From the NCBI GenBank assembly GCA_039192515.1, contig JBCCXA010000014.1:1-64000 (forward strand): a DNA stretch of 64,000 nt, written 5' to 3'. Made by a program: the position numbers and the translations under genes. Positions 18,660 to 28,600 of the stretch are shown piece by piece. The notes beneath the pieces are model-generated. The model was not told the origin of the DNA, ran no database searches, and saw only the letters and a list, made by a program, of their open reading frames with translations. The stretch comes from Verrucomicrobiota bacterium (GTDB taxonomy: Bacteria; Verrucomicrobiota; Verrucomicrobiia; Methylacidiphilales; JBCCWR01). Numbering within the stretch: position 1 is the stretch's first letter; the number at the start of each line of letters is the position of its first letter.

Positions 18660-20273
18660 ATGTATAACAAATTAAAATTATATTTTTGCTTTCTGATAGT
18701 ATGGCCGTATTTGATTGGTTGTCCTAGTTATGCATTCAATCAGGATTTGTTGGGCATAGACACTATCTTTCTACATGAACCAAGCGATATCCCAAATTAT
18801 AAAAAATCAAGAGAGATACAATGTGTTATTATTGAAGAGAACGCTAACACAGTAAAAATAGAAACTTCACAATTTAGAGGAATTTCAGATGTCAGGGAAA
18901 TACCCAGGAGTAATATTAGGGATATCAAGCGCGGAGACCGTTCGAAGATTCTATTTAAAGAAATTAAAGACCTCCTCTTAATACCTAGCACTTCAAAATC
19001 ATTAGCGTTTTACGACCATTATAAGGAAAAACACTTTCAAAATTTTTTAGAGAATTATCCAAAAAGTGCCGGAGCTGATGAAATTAGAAAATTTCTGAAT
19101 AAATTTGATAAAGAGAAAGAGTTGGTGGCTCAGAAATGGACACGTATTGATGACAAGTGGTACCCCCCAAACAAACATGCGCAAGTCAATGAGTTCTTTA
19201 TGATCAATGATTTGATGATGGAAGTCATGCGGGCACAAGAAAAATTAGGCAACACCATCGAGCATGATATCGACATCCTAGCGGATGAAATGCAACAGTT
19301 AGGAAATAGTATTTATTACCCATATCTTGTAGAGGGTTTAAGGTACGCTTTCCCTCAAGATGTAGTGAATACGAGTGATCATCCAAAGCTACAGAAAATC
19401 CTAAGAACCGATGAAAGCAAGTTGTTAACTGCTATTAATCAGTTTGCAGAAACCTATCAGACATATCATAAATTTAAAGAAAGTGACCTCAAGAACCCTA
19501 ACATCCTAAAAGAAATTTTTATTAACTTGAAAAGAGTCAGCCAAACTTGGTCTGGCCTGACTCCCTTAGTTGATTTTTTTAAGAGTGAGATAGTATCCAT
19601 CAAACAGTATTATTGGGACCATATTTTTTCTTCTATCATTGACTTAAATAAAAATATTGAATTAGTGGGTATTGGTGAGTTGGGATCTTTATCAGAAAGT
19701 ATACAGCTTGATACAATAACTAAACATCAAATAGAGCAAAACTTAGCTGAAATAAAGCAGTTCTCACAAAATGTGTCTGTTCTCATTTCTAAAAATCAAT
19801 TGAATGAAAATGTGAGATTAAGGCTTCCTGAAAGTGCCCCCGAGACAGCAAAAGAGCAGTGGGCAGAAATAAAGGCAAACATTAGGCAGAAAGCATCTAA
19901 CCGTAAGGTTAATGAAGCCAGAGGATTAATTACAGCAGGGGATTACTTTCGTGCAGGAAAAACTTTAATTACCGCAAGAGAATTATGGCCAGAAAATACT
20001 GAACTAAATAGTGTTAAGACCATGATGTTAGATATATATAAAAATAAACTGGTCTATTATCAAATCGATGAAGCACATGATATTATAACAGAGATGAAAA
20101 CTGTCTGGCCAGATGATCCGAATCTACCAATTGAGGAAATAGCATATCATGAGGCTAAAACACATTTAAATCGCATTATCACCGGCGTTGTATTAATCCT
20201 TGTGGGAGGAGGTATCATAGCCATTTGTCTTGTTACTTGGTTTAGAATTGCACCAAGTATGAGTAACCGATAA
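18660..20273 (+). CDS. Exported, C-terminally anchored protein of unknown function
   Basis: A signal peptide (LYFCFLIVWPYLIGCPSYA) opens a protein of 537 residues. Near residues 50-85 lies a short beta-rich module (CVIIEENANTVKIET, then REIPRSNIRDIKRG), a layout seen in several exported proteins of this phylum. The rest is helical with TPR-like pairs near the C-terminus (ARGLITAGDYFRAGKTLITA, ARELWPENTELNSV). A single membrane helix follows (IITGVVLILVGGGIIAICLV) and a short tail. It is probably a large periplasmic domain held at the inner membrane. No catalytic motif is apparent. Codon use is more AT-rich than in the nearby housekeeping genes. Confidence 0.65.
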   Translation: MYNKLKLYFCFLIVWPYLIGCPSYAFNQDLLGIDTIFLHEPSDIPNYKKSREIQCVIIEENANTVKIETSQFRGISDVREIPRSNIRDIKRGDRSKILFKEIKDLLLIPSTSKSLAFYDHYKEKHFQNFLENYPKSAGADEIRKFLNKFDKEKELVAQKWTRIDDKWYPPNKHAQVNEFFMINDLMMEVMRAQEKLGNTIEHDIDILADEMQQLGNSIYYPYLVEGLRYAFPQDVVNTSDHPKLQKILRTDESKLLTAINQFAETYQTYHKFKESDLKNPNILKEIFINLKRVSQTWSGLTPLVDFFKSEIVSIKQYYWDHIFSSIIDLNKNIELVGIGELGSLSESIQLDTITKHQIEQNLAEIKQFSQNVSVLISKNQLNENVRLRLPESAPETAKEQWAEIKANIRQKASNRKVNEARGLITAGDYFRAGKTLITARELWPENTELNSVKTMMLDIYKNKLVYYQIDEAHDIITEMKTVWPDDPNLPIEEIAYHEAKTHLNRIITGVVLILVGGGIIAICLVTWFRIAPSMSNR

Positions 20274-20404
20274 TTGTCATACCAGATTCAGGAAAACAGA
20301 ACTGCCTAGAAAACCCTTTGATAGCCTTAGTAAGCACGCATTGACCTTTTGTTAAATTCCTTCCTAATAGTCTCGGAGAGTATTTATACAAATAGTTTTT
20401 TGCC

Positions 20405-23281
20405 ATGAATTGTCATCATACTCAAAAGCAAGGTGTAAAGAATGATTCCCATGAAAGGGGTTTCATTTCAATCCAAGGAGCACGCCAGCACAATCTCAAG
20501 AACCTGTCGCTAAAGATACCAAAGAATAAGCTGACGGTTATCACAGGACCTTCTGGATCAGGAAAATCCTCTTTGGCATTTGACACGCTTTTTGCTGAAG
20601 GGCAACGCCGTTACATTAATAGCCTCTCCTCCTATGCAAGACAATTTTTAGACAAGATGGAAAAACCCGATGTAGATATTATTGATGGTCTATCCCCCGC
20701 CGTAGCTATCGAGCAAAGATCTGGATCTAACAGTCCTCGCTCTACCGTTGCGACAGTTACTGAAATTCTCGATTATCTCAGAATACTCTATGCCACCTCA
20801 GGCAAGGCTCATCATCCAGAAACTGGTAAACCGCTACAAAAATTCAGTAGCCAAGAAATTGTCGATAAAATATTATCTCAGGAGGAAGGTATGCGCTTTG
20901 TTATCGCTTCTCCTTTGGTTTCCCAAGACAAGGGGCATCATAAAGCTCTGTTCCAGCAACTACGTCGTGATGGCTTTGTCCGAGTACGTGTTGACGGTAA
21001 GATGTACAGTTTAGATGAAGAGATAGCCACCGACAAAGAGCAGCCACACGATATTGAAGTAATAATCGACCGCCTTAAGGTAACTTCAAAGATTCAGAAC
21101 CGGCTAAGTCAATCTGTAGAATTAGCTTTAGATAAAGGGCAAGGAGTCCTCACAATACTGTGGTTAGATAATGAACAAAAAATAATTGATCAATGGCATT
21201 TAAGTAATCAAAATTTTGATCCTGAAACAGGATTTGTATTTCCCACCGTTACACCACGACACTTTTCATTTAATAGCCCTTTAGGAGCCTGTCCCACTTG
21301 TTCTGGTTTGGGAACGGAAGCCATCTTAGATAATGATCTTATTATTCCAGATCATTCCTTGAGCTTAGAAGATGGCGCTATTCTCCCCTGGAAGAAAGCA
21401 CCTGTAAAACTCGCTACACATTATCAGCACTTACTAAGGAAGCTGGCTGAATACTATAAAGTTAGTATGACAAGTTCATGGAAAGATCTGCCAGAGTCGT
21501 TTCAACATGTTCTCTTATATGGCTCGGGTGCTAGAACCATACCACAGCTCAACCAGTCTTTTGTAGGCATTCGGCAACAGCTGGAAGAGCTTTACAATGA
21601 CAGTTCGAGTTCCACTACTCGTCAACGAATTCATGCCTTCATGACTCATCAAACGTGTAGAGCTTGTCGTGGCTCACGCTTACGTCCTGAAATATGCGCA
21701 GTAACGCTTGGAAACAACCATAGCGAATTTCAATTAAGTCTTCATGAGCTCTGTGACGCAACAGTAGAAAATGCTGAGTCCTTTCTTAAAAAGCTTCATT
21801 GGAGTGGTAATAAAGCAGATGCCTCAGAAGATCTGTGCCAAGAAGTTTTAGACCGCTTAAGATTCTTGAAAGACGTAGGACTTGGTTACTTAACGCTAAA
21901 CCGCGAAACAGGAAGTCTCTCTGGAGGAGAGTTACAGCGTATACGACTTGCTGGGCAATTAGGTGCTGGTCTGACAGGCGTGCTATACGTTTTAGATGAA
22001 CCCAGTATAGGACTTCATCAACGAGATAATGAACGCTTATTGCAAACTATCGAAAATCTCAGAGATCTAGGAAATACCGTAGTTGTAGTCGAACACGATG
22101 AAGATACCATGGAGCGAGCTGACTACATTATCGATCTCGGACCAGTTGCTGGACCACGTGGTGGCTATCTGGTGGCAGAAGGCACACCAGGCGACATAGC
22201 AAATCATCCTAAGTCAACCACTGGCCGTTATTTATCAAAGCAAGAATCTTTACCTATTCCTGAAAAGCGTAAACCTTTGCACAAAGGGTTTTTGAATATT
22301 ATCAATGCTCGAGAAAACAACTTAGGAGGTATTAATGTTTCTTTTCCCATTGGTTGTTTTACTTGTGTAACTGGAGTAAGTGGTTCTGGAAAGAGCACTC
22401 TTGTCAATGAAGTGCTTAGCAAGGCTCTTTTTAGACATTTTTTCCGATCAAAAGACAAGCCTGGACGACATGATAAAATTACTGGACTAGATGAACTCGA
22501 CAAAGTAGTAACAATTGACCAAAGCCCGATCGGCCGAACACCGCGTTCCAATCCACTCACTTACATTGGTGCATTTAATCTCGTACGCGACTTATATGCA
22601 CAATTGCCTTCTTCACGCATTCGGGGCTACACAAAAAATCGCTTCAGCTTTAACACAGCTGGAGGACGTTGTGAACATTGTAAAGGCGATGGGTATATAC
22701 GCTTAGCTATGCATTTCTTGCCAGACGTATTTGTAGAATGTGAGCACTGCAAGGGCCAACGTTTCAACCGAGAGACTTTAGAGATTACTTATAAGGGACA
22801 TCACATTGCCCACGTTCTCAATCTAACGGTTGATGAGGGAATTGACCTATTTAGTAGCATTCCCGCGATAACTGAGAAACTTGAGGCCTTATCGAAAGTA
22901 GGTCTAGGTTATTTAAAATTGGGACAGCCTTCCAACACTCTATCAGGTGGGGAAGCACAACGCATCAAGCTTGCTACCGAGTTCTCCAAGAAGACAACAG
23001 GACATACATGTTTTATCATGGATGAACCGACTACAGGCTTGCATTTGCTTGATATTGAATATCTTTTACGCATTATATTTCAGTTGCGAGAGGCGGGGAA
23101 TACAATTATCGTGATTGAACATCATTTAGACATTATAAAATCTGCAGATTACGTCATAGACCTAGGGCCAGAAGGTGGAAACCAAGGTGGCCAAGTAGTG
23201 TGCGTTGGCGCACCTGAGGAAATAGCTAAGTGTAAAGAAAGTTACACGGGAAGTTTCCTCAAAAGAAAACTTCAAATGTAA
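20405..23281 (+). CDS. uvrA: Excinuclease ABC subunit A
   Basis: The damage-recognition ATPase of nucleotide excision repair, acting as a dimer with UvrB. Two ABC modules are complete: Walker A GPSGSGKSSLAFDTL near residue 50 and GVSGSGKSTLVNEVL near 660; signature motifs LSGGELQRIRLAGQLG and LSGGEAQRIKLATEF. Both zinc modules are present: CPTCSGLG with CRACRGSRL, and CEHCKGDG with CEHCKGQRF. The length (958) is normal. The UvrA-specific insert RRYINSLSSYARQFL follows the first Walker A. A TPR gene starts 13 nt after the stop, so this is probably the head of a long transcript. Confidence 0.97.
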   Translation: MNCHHTQKQGVKNDSHERGFISIQGARQHNLKNLSLKIPKNKLTVITGPSGSGKSSLAFDTLFAEGQRRYINSLSSYARQFLDKMEKPDVDIIDGLSPAVAIEQRSGSNSPRSTVATVTEILDYLRILYATSGKAHHPETGKPLQKFSSQEIVDKILSQEEGMRFVIASPLVSQDKGHHKALFQQLRRDGFVRVRVDGKMYSLDEEIATDKEQPHDIEVIIDRLKVTSKIQNRLSQSVELALDKGQGVLTILWLDNEQKIIDQWHLSNQNFDPETGFVFPTVTPRHFSFNSPLGACPTCSGLGTEAILDNDLIIPDHSLSLEDGAILPWKKAPVKLATHYQHLLRKLAEYYKVSMTSSWKDLPESFQHVLLYGSGARTIPQLNQSFVGIRQQLEELYNDSSSSTTRQRIHAFMTHQTCRACRGSRLRPEICAVTLGNNHSEFQLSLHELCDATVENAESFLKKLHWSGNKADASEDLCQEVLDRLRFLKDVGLGYLTLNRETGSLSGGELQRIRLAGQLGAGLTGVLYVLDEPSIGLHQRDNERLLQTIENLRDLGNTVVVVEHDEDTMERADYIIDLGPVAGPRGGYLVAEGTPGDIANHPKSTTGRYLSKQESLPIPEKRKPLHKGFLNIINARENNLGGINVSFPIGCFTCVTGVSGSGKSTLVNEVLSKALFRHFFRSKDKPGRHDKITGLDELDKVVTIDQSPIGRTPRSNPLTYIGAFNLVRDLYAQLPSSRIRGYTKNRFSFNTAGGRCEHCKGDGYIRLAMHFLPDVFVECEHCKGQRFNRETLEITYKGHHIAHVLNLTVDEGIDLFSSIPAITEKLEALSKVGLGYLKLGQPSNTLSGGEAQRIKLATEFSKKTTGHTCFIMDEPTTGLHLLDIEYLLRIIFQLREAGNTIIVIEHHLDIIKSADYVIDLGPEGGNQGGQVVCVGAPEEIAKCKESYTGSFLKRKLQM

Positions 23282-23294
23282 TTCTCTAGTACAT

Positions 23295-25826
23295 ATGAGT
23301 ATGAAAAATTGGATAAGGTTATATCCTATGGCCAAGTTGGTACTAAGCTTATTGGCATTGATGTTAGGTGGCTATGGCTTGAGCGCTCAAACATATGAAA
23401 CCAGAGATCTTTCCTTTGCCAAGAGATCCTTTCAAGATGGCTTACATGACCTTGCAGCACTAAAGCTGAATAACTTTATCAAGGCTTATCCAAACAGCAG
23501 CCAATTACATGAAGCTTACTGGCTTTTAGGACAGGCTTACTATTTTCAAGATAATTTTGAGAATGCCCTTACTGAGTTTAGCAGGACAAAAAACATCCCT
23601 GAGGATTGGCATCCTCGCTTTATCTACTGGCAAGCTGAAACTTATGGTCAACTTAAACAATGGAAAAAAGCCATTGCTTTATTCCAAGAGATTATTGACG
23701 AATTCGCGCAGACAGAATGGAGTTCAAAATCGTCCATCGGTTTGAGTAAAGCCCATTTTGCTATAGGAAATCATGAGCGGGCTATTAATTGCCTAAAACC
23801 TCTACTAGAATCTGAGCGTGATGGGGTAAAGCAGCTCGCCATGCTTCAAGAAGCCAGAATCCTTCTAGCCCAAGAAAAATGGACCCAGGCCCGTCCATTA
23901 ATTGTTTCATTAACCCAAGCGAAACTGCGCCCGCCCCTATTATTCGAAGTAAAGCTATGGGAAGGTGAAGTTGCTATCATAAACGAAGAATATTCGGAAG
24001 CGCTTGAAGCTTTTAAGCGGATTACTTCTGATCAGCGAGCTACTCCTCGCAGGCTAGTGGCTCAAGCATGGTTCAATCAAGGGAAGGTCCATGAGATACT
24101 TGAGCAGTGGCCAAAATCCGCCAGTGCTTATGAACAATGTTTTATTCTAAGTCGGTCCGCCAACACCACTGAATCTGCGGTTCTCAAATACCTTGAAATT
24201 GAATCAAAGAATGGAAATCTTGCGACTGCAGCCCTTAAAGTAAAAGAGTTCGTTAGGAAACAGGAAATCCCACCCATCTTTGCCTGGCTCGCTATAGCTC
24301 GTTATCATCTCAATGATAAGGATTACAACTTAGCCATTAGTGAATTAGATAATTTTATCAGTTCCTATCATAACCATCCAGCCCGGTGGAACGGCTATCT
24401 CCTTTTGGCAGAAGCACTTCAATTAAATAATAACATCCCAAAAAGCTTGGAAGTCCTTGATAAAATTGCAGAACAAAACGAATCTCCTCAACTCAAGCTA
24501 AAAGCCCAACTCAAAATGGCTGGCCTTAAGTTTGATCAAAATGATTTTGCCAATGCCTCTAAATTCTATCAGATCATTGCTAAAGAAACCTCAAGTCTAC
24601 AACTTTCCGAGACATGTGACTTCCGAAATCTTATCTGCCTTGCAAGAACAAGAAAAATTGACGAATTTGAGAATGAAGCCACTATTTTTCAGAAGAAATA
24701 TACAGAAAGCGAATATCTGGAATCCATCCAGTTAGAACACGCTTCATTGTTAGAGCAAAATGATCAAATCAAAGAGGCTCGGAATATTTATTTTGAGCTC
24801 ATTGCTAAATCAGCATCTCTTCCTAAAGTAGCTGAAGCCAAGTATGCCTTGGGTAAGTCATACTACAAATCATCAGAAAATAAGAAAGCTTATGAAACCC
24901 TGGAAGGCTTGATTGAAGATCACCCTTCATTCCCGCAACGCGAAGAGGCCATCTACTGGAAAATTTTTACAGAACAACATTCCGAATCCAGTGATGCTGA
25001 AACCATTCGAAAGAGTTACGAAGCCCTACTAACTGATTATCCTGAGCATACAAAAAAAGTGCATATTTTTTTCCAAATAGCGCTCTCATACTATAATGAG
25101 CAAAATTATAATTTGGCTCAAAAAAAATTTGAGCAGATTGCCCAGGATTTTCCATCAAATGCATTCGTTCATGAATCCATGTATCTTGCAGGCAGGTCGT
25201 CCATGGGCCTTAACAATTACCAAAAATCTATCTCCCTCCTCGAGAAAGTTGACCAAGACAGTGAGTTCAAACCATACGCCCGTCTAGCACAGGTTGTTTG
25301 TCTTATGTTTCAAGGACAGCATGAGGAAGCATTGAAAATCACAGATTCATTGATTAAAGAAAAAGCGAATGATTATATTTGGACTGAAGCCTCATTACGT
25401 AAGGTTGACTGCCTCTTTCAGCTTGCAAATAACAGTCCGCAAAGATTAAAAGAAGCACACGACATCTGCTCAAAAATTTTAGCTAATGAAAACGCTAATA
25501 TTGCTGCAAAAAATGAAGCAGGCTATCTCAAAGGCCGTATTTTATTGGAAATGAATCAACAAACAGAGGCACTAGAGGCTTACATGGATGTTGTTTATGG
25601 AAATTATCTACCATCTGAGATAACTCAGCAGAATCATGAACCTGAACTTTTCTGGTTTATTAAGTCAGGTGTGGAGGCTGCTGAAATGAAAGAGGACCTA
25701 AATGATATTCGCGGGGCGGTTGCCATTTATCGCATCCTAGAAAAGCTCGGAGGACCTAGCAGAATAGAATTTCGCCATAAAATTGAGGATCTTAAGGCTA
25801 GGCACTTTATTTGGGAGGAAACCTAG
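23295..25826 (+). CDS. Exported TPR-repeat protein
   Basis: This 843-residue protein carries a signal peptide (AKLVLSLLALMLGGYGLSAQ) and then tetratricopeptide repeats along nearly the whole length; examples are LHEAYWLLGQAYYFQDNFENA, split over residues 75-95, and NYNLAQKKFEQIAQDFPSN further on. Such proteins act as scaffolds, often in outer-membrane assembly or cell-division complexes (YbgF/BamD-like repeats), but no partner can be deduced here. Two methionines near the start (23295 and 23301) are both possible. The STAS gene follows after 111 nt, so a separate promoter may exist in that gap. Confidence 0.85.
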   Translation: MSMKNWIRLYPMAKLVLSLLALMLGGYGLSAQTYETRDLSFAKRSFQDGLHDLAALKLNNFIKAYPNSSQLHEAYWLLGQAYYFQDNFENALTEFSRTKNIPEDWHPRFIYWQAETYGQLKQWKKAIALFQEIIDEFAQTEWSSKSSIGLSKAHFAIGNHERAINCLKPLLESERDGVKQLAMLQEARILLAQEKWTQARPLIVSLTQAKLRPPLLFEVKLWEGEVAIINEEYSEALEAFKRITSDQRATPRRLVAQAWFNQGKVHEILEQWPKSASAYEQCFILSRSANTTESAVLKYLEIESKNGNLATAALKVKEFVRKQEIPPIFAWLAIARYHLNDKDYNLAISELDNFISSYHNHPARWNGYLLLAEALQLNNNIPKSLEVLDKIAEQNESPQLKLKAQLKMAGLKFDQNDFANASKFYQIIAKETSSLQLSETCDFRNLICLARTRKIDEFENEATIFQKKYTESEYLESIQLEHASLLEQNDQIKEARNIYFELIAKSASLPKVAEAKYALGKSYYKSSENKKAYETLEGLIEDHPSFPQREEAIYWKIFTEQHSESSDAETIRKSYEALLTDYPEHTKKVHIFFQIALSYYNEQNYNLAQKKFEQIAQDFPSNAFVHESMYLAGRSSMGLNNYQKSISLLEKVDQDSEFKPYARLAQVVCLMFQGQHEEALKITDSLIKEKANDYIWTEASLRKVDCLFQLANNSPQRLKEAHDICSKILANENANIAAKNEAGYLKGRILLEMNQQTEALEAYMDVVYGNYLPSEITQQNHEPELFWFIKSGVEAAEMKEDLNDIRGAVAIYRILEKLGGPSRIEFRHKIEDLKARHFIWEET

Positions 25827-25937
25827 GTCGTATTATTGACGATAATGAAAGATCTATTGATTCGCAACAACTTATAAAAACATGGCATAATTGATAGCAT
25901 TGACTTAGAAAAGTCCTCTCTTATAGTGTAGTCGGTT

Positions 25938-26450
25938 GTGCACGAAGATGATTTAATTCTGGTAAAGCACTCGGGAGATCTTGGGGTAGTGCGAGTAGAG
26001 GGCAGAGGAACTTTCAAAAATGCAAGATACCTCAAGACTTTCGCGAAAAAGTCCAGAGAAATTGGCATCAACCAGTTTGCCTTAGATCTAGGAAAGTGCA
26101 CTCACATGGATAGTACATTCATGGGGACTATTGCGGGACTAGCAATTGATGCCAAAAAAAGCCAGACTCCCCTCCCACAAGTTTATTACATATCTGAAAA
26201 GAATTTGGAACTCTTGCAAACACTTGGGCTAGATAGGATTCTTAATATAGTTGCTGATGATTTAAAGATTTCCGCTGATGGAAAAACCGACTCTAAAGAA
26301 GATGCTGAAGATAAAATTAATCAAGAACAGCTATCAGAAGATATGTTAGAAGCACATCAAACACTTGCCAGTTTAAGTGAATCCAATGCTGAGAAATTTG
26401 AAGATGTCATTCATTTCCTTCGAAATAAACTCGAAACAAGTGAAGAGTAA
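25938..26450 (+). CDS. STAS-domain protein (anti-sigma-factor-antagonist-like)
   Basis: Residues 5-115 form a STAS fold as in SpoIIAA/RsbV. The phospho-acceptor motif is CTHMDSTFMG with Ser59 as the likely target. About 55 acidic, polar residues follow that are not part of the fold (DGKTDSKEDAEDKINQEQ). In partner-switching systems such a protein is phosphorylated by an RsbW-type kinase and dephosphorylated by a SpoIIE-type phosphatase; the phosphatase is the next gene, 9 nt away, but no kinase is seen in the window. The start is a GTG at 25938. Confidence 0.85.
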   Translation: MHEDDLILVKHSGDLGVVRVEGRGTFKNARYLKTFAKKSREIGINQFALDLGKCTHMDSTFMGTIAGLAIDAKKSQTPLPQVYYISEKNLELLQTLGLDRILNIVADDLKISADGKTDSKEDAEDKINQEQLSEDMLEAHQTLASLSESNAEKFEDVIHFLRNKLETSEE

Positions 26451-26459
26451 TTAGCCACC

Positions 26460-27908
26460 ATGTTTCAAGTTTTTGGAACGATCCTGATTTTAATACTTAG
26501 TGCCAGCTTGTTTATTGTTGCTACCAAGCTACAAAGGACGCTTCAGGTAATCCACAAGAGGGACGATCAAATTAACGCCTATTCTAAAGAGAAGTCGCTG
26601 CTCTTTGATTTTTTACATGACTTGGGAGAAGCCTTTACAGAGAACTTAGATAGGCAACAACTCTTAGATACTATACTTGCTTGCTCAGTTAACGTTACAA
26701 GCGCACGCGGAGGCATCATCTACCTCTACAAAGAATCAAAGCAAGCCTTAATTTCAGAGTCGGTTGTTGGAGTTTTTCCTCCGCCCTTTCCTTTCCCTAA
26801 GGAAATGGAATTTAAAATGGCAAGCCGCGATGAATACCTAGAGAGTATTCTGCGCACTGAACCTCTGGCTATTTCAGCCAACAATCCTCTAGTAGACGTT
26901 TTTAAAGAAAGAAAAGTCCTCTATGTCAAAGCTGAAGATAAAAATCGCCCGTTCCTTTCAATGGAAGACGAAAATTTAAATTTTAGATCTCTCATAGTTG
27001 TCCCACTGCACAATAAAAAGGAATGCCTTGGGATACTAGCTATTGCTAATCCAACAGATCGAGAATCTTTCACTGAAGCTAACCTCAATCTTGCAAAATC
27101 TATTGCTCACCAAGCATTTTTCTCTCTACAAAGCACCACTTTATACGCCGAACTCGCAGAAAAACAGCGAATGGACTTTGAGCTTAATACGGCAAGAGAA
27201 ATACAGACCATCTTATTACCTGAAAAATGCCCGGTTATCCCTGGTTATGATATCACTGCTATCAGCATACCCGCCCAACAGGTCAGCGGTGATTATTATG
27301 ATTTTATTGAATTAGATGAGGACCACCTAGGTATTGTCATCGCCGATGTTTCCGGGAAAGGCGTACCCGCATCCCTCGTCATGGCCATATGCCGTTCCCT
27401 CATTCGTTTCCACTCTCCTACCATGAATTCTCCTACAGAGACGCTTAAAGTAGTTAACCGAATTTTATATCCCGATATACGAGAAGACATGTTCATTACC
27501 CTAGCTTATTTTGTTCTAAATCATAAAACAGGTGTTCTCACCATAGCCAAAGCCGGCCATGATGCTCCCTTACTTTGCACGGATAACTTTGAAAATATCA
27601 AAACCCTTCAGTCGCCCGGTATTGCTCTCGGCATTGACAGCGGAGAAGTCTTCGATAATGTTTTACAAGATTTCGTCGTTCCTCTATCAACGAATGATAC
27701 TGTTCTTGTGTATACAGATGGTATGAATGAGACAGTTAATAGTGATGGAGTGGAATTTGGCCGTGAACCAATTAAGGCCTCCTTGAAAGCTGAAGCACAT
27801 CGTGGAACATCACCTCTGTTAGAGGATCTTGTGCAAAGGGCTATTCATTTCCGAGGAACAGAAGTCCAAAGTGATGATATAACTTTAGTAGCATTACAGA
27901 AGAAATAA
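26460..27908 (+). CDS. Membrane-anchored GAF / SpoIIE-type PP2C serine phosphatase
   Basis: It probably dephosphorylates the STAS protein encoded just upstream. An N-terminal helix (residues 3-24, VFGTILILILSASLFIVA) anchors it. A coiled segment leads to a GAF domain (about 50-215; SVNVTSARGGIIYLYKES, LIVVPLHNKKECLGILAIAN). The PP2C domain (about 245-480) shows SGDYYDFIELDEDHLGIVIA, DVSGKGVPASLVMA, AGHDAPLL, VYTDGMNET and the terminal QSDDITLVAL, with the metal-binding aspartates intact. The stop overlaps the grpE start by one base (TAATG), implying translational coupling. Confidence 0.92.
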   Translation: MFQVFGTILILILSASLFIVATKLQRTLQVIHKRDDQINAYSKEKSLLFDFLHDLGEAFTENLDRQQLLDTILACSVNVTSARGGIIYLYKESKQALISESVVGVFPPPFPFPKEMEFKMASRDEYLESILRTEPLAISANNPLVDVFKERKVLYVKAEDKNRPFLSMEDENLNFRSLIVVPLHNKKECLGILAIANPTDRESFTEANLNLAKSIAHQAFFSLQSTTLYAELAEKQRMDFELNTAREIQTILLPEKCPVIPGYDITAISIPAQQVSGDYYDFIELDEDHLGIVIADVSGKGVPASLVMAICRSLIRFHSPTMNSPTETLKVVNRILYPDIREDMFITLAYFVLNHKTGVLTIAKAGHDAPLLCTDNFENIKTLQSPGIALGIDSGEVFDNVLQDFVVPLSTNDTVLVYTDGMNETVNSDGVEFGREPIKASLKAEAHRGTSPLLEDLVQRAIHFRGTEVQSDDITLVALQKK

Positions 27909-28567
27909 TGAGTGATAAACAGACCAACAAAAGCCAACTAAAAGAAGAAGATAAGAACTTAGAAACTTCTATCGAGAACGAAGCCATTGAGGAAGAGAAG
28001 AACCTTGAGGCACCTGAAGTAATTGAAGCAAAATCTTCAGAAAACGAGGAAATAGAGAAACGGGTAACTCCTGAGCTCTCTCCTGAAGAAAAAATTGCCC
28101 AACTACAAGATACCGTGGTTCGAATGCGTGCAGACTTTGACAATTTCCGCAAGCGTTTACAAAAAGAGAAGGAAGACTCTATCCGTTATGCAAACGAAGG
28201 CCTACTAGAATCTCTCATACCTATTTTTGACAACTTTGAATTGGGACTCCAGGCAGCTGAGCAAGCTACCGATGTAAAGTCCCTAGTGATGGGTATGTCA
28301 ATGGTCAAAGAGCAACTTAAGCGCTTTCTCGATGATTCTGGACTTACCCAAATTGACGCGAGAAGTGGCGAATTCGACCCACATGTCCATGAGGCTGTTT
28401 CACACGAAGAATCTTCTGATGTGCCTGAAGGTCAGATTATCACTCAACGTCGCAAAGGGTATAAACTTAAAGACCGACTTATACGCCCCGCAAGTGTAGT
28501 CGTGGCTAAAGCCCCTAGTGAAAAAGAAGCAGAAGAAACTTCAAACACGGAGCAAACGAATGCCTAA
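27908..28567 (+). CDS. grpE: GrpE, nucleotide exchange factor of DnaK
   Basis: It releases ADP from DnaK. An acidic, low-complexity N-terminus of about 60 residues is followed by the long coiled coil (EEKIAQLQDTVVRMRADFDN, then FRKRLQKEKEDSIRYANEGL) and the beta-domain with the family signature near the end (FDPHVHEAVSHEES, GYKLKDRLIRPASVVVAK). The length (219) is in range. The start codon overlaps the stop of the phosphatase gene. DnaJ follows after 33 nt; dnaK itself is not in the window. Confidence 0.96.
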   Translation: MSDKQTNKSQLKEEDKNLETSIENEAIEEEKNLEAPEVIEAKSSENEEIEKRVTPELSPEEKIAQLQDTVVRMRADFDNFRKRLQKEKEDSIRYANEGLLESLIPIFDNFELGLQAAEQATDVKSLVMGMSMVKEQLKRFLDDSGLTQIDARSGEFDPHVHEAVSHEESSDVPEGQIITQRRKGYKLKDRLIRPASVVVAKAPSEKEAEETSNTEQTNA

Positions 28568-28600
28568 ATTAGGCGCTTTGCAAAAATAAGATAAGGCACC

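Noticed and set aside
25826..25937. Separate heat-shock (CIRCE/HrcA) control before the chaperone genes
   Set aside because: No CIRCE-type inverted repeat (TTAGCACTC-N9-GAGTGCTAA) was found in this gap or just before grpE.
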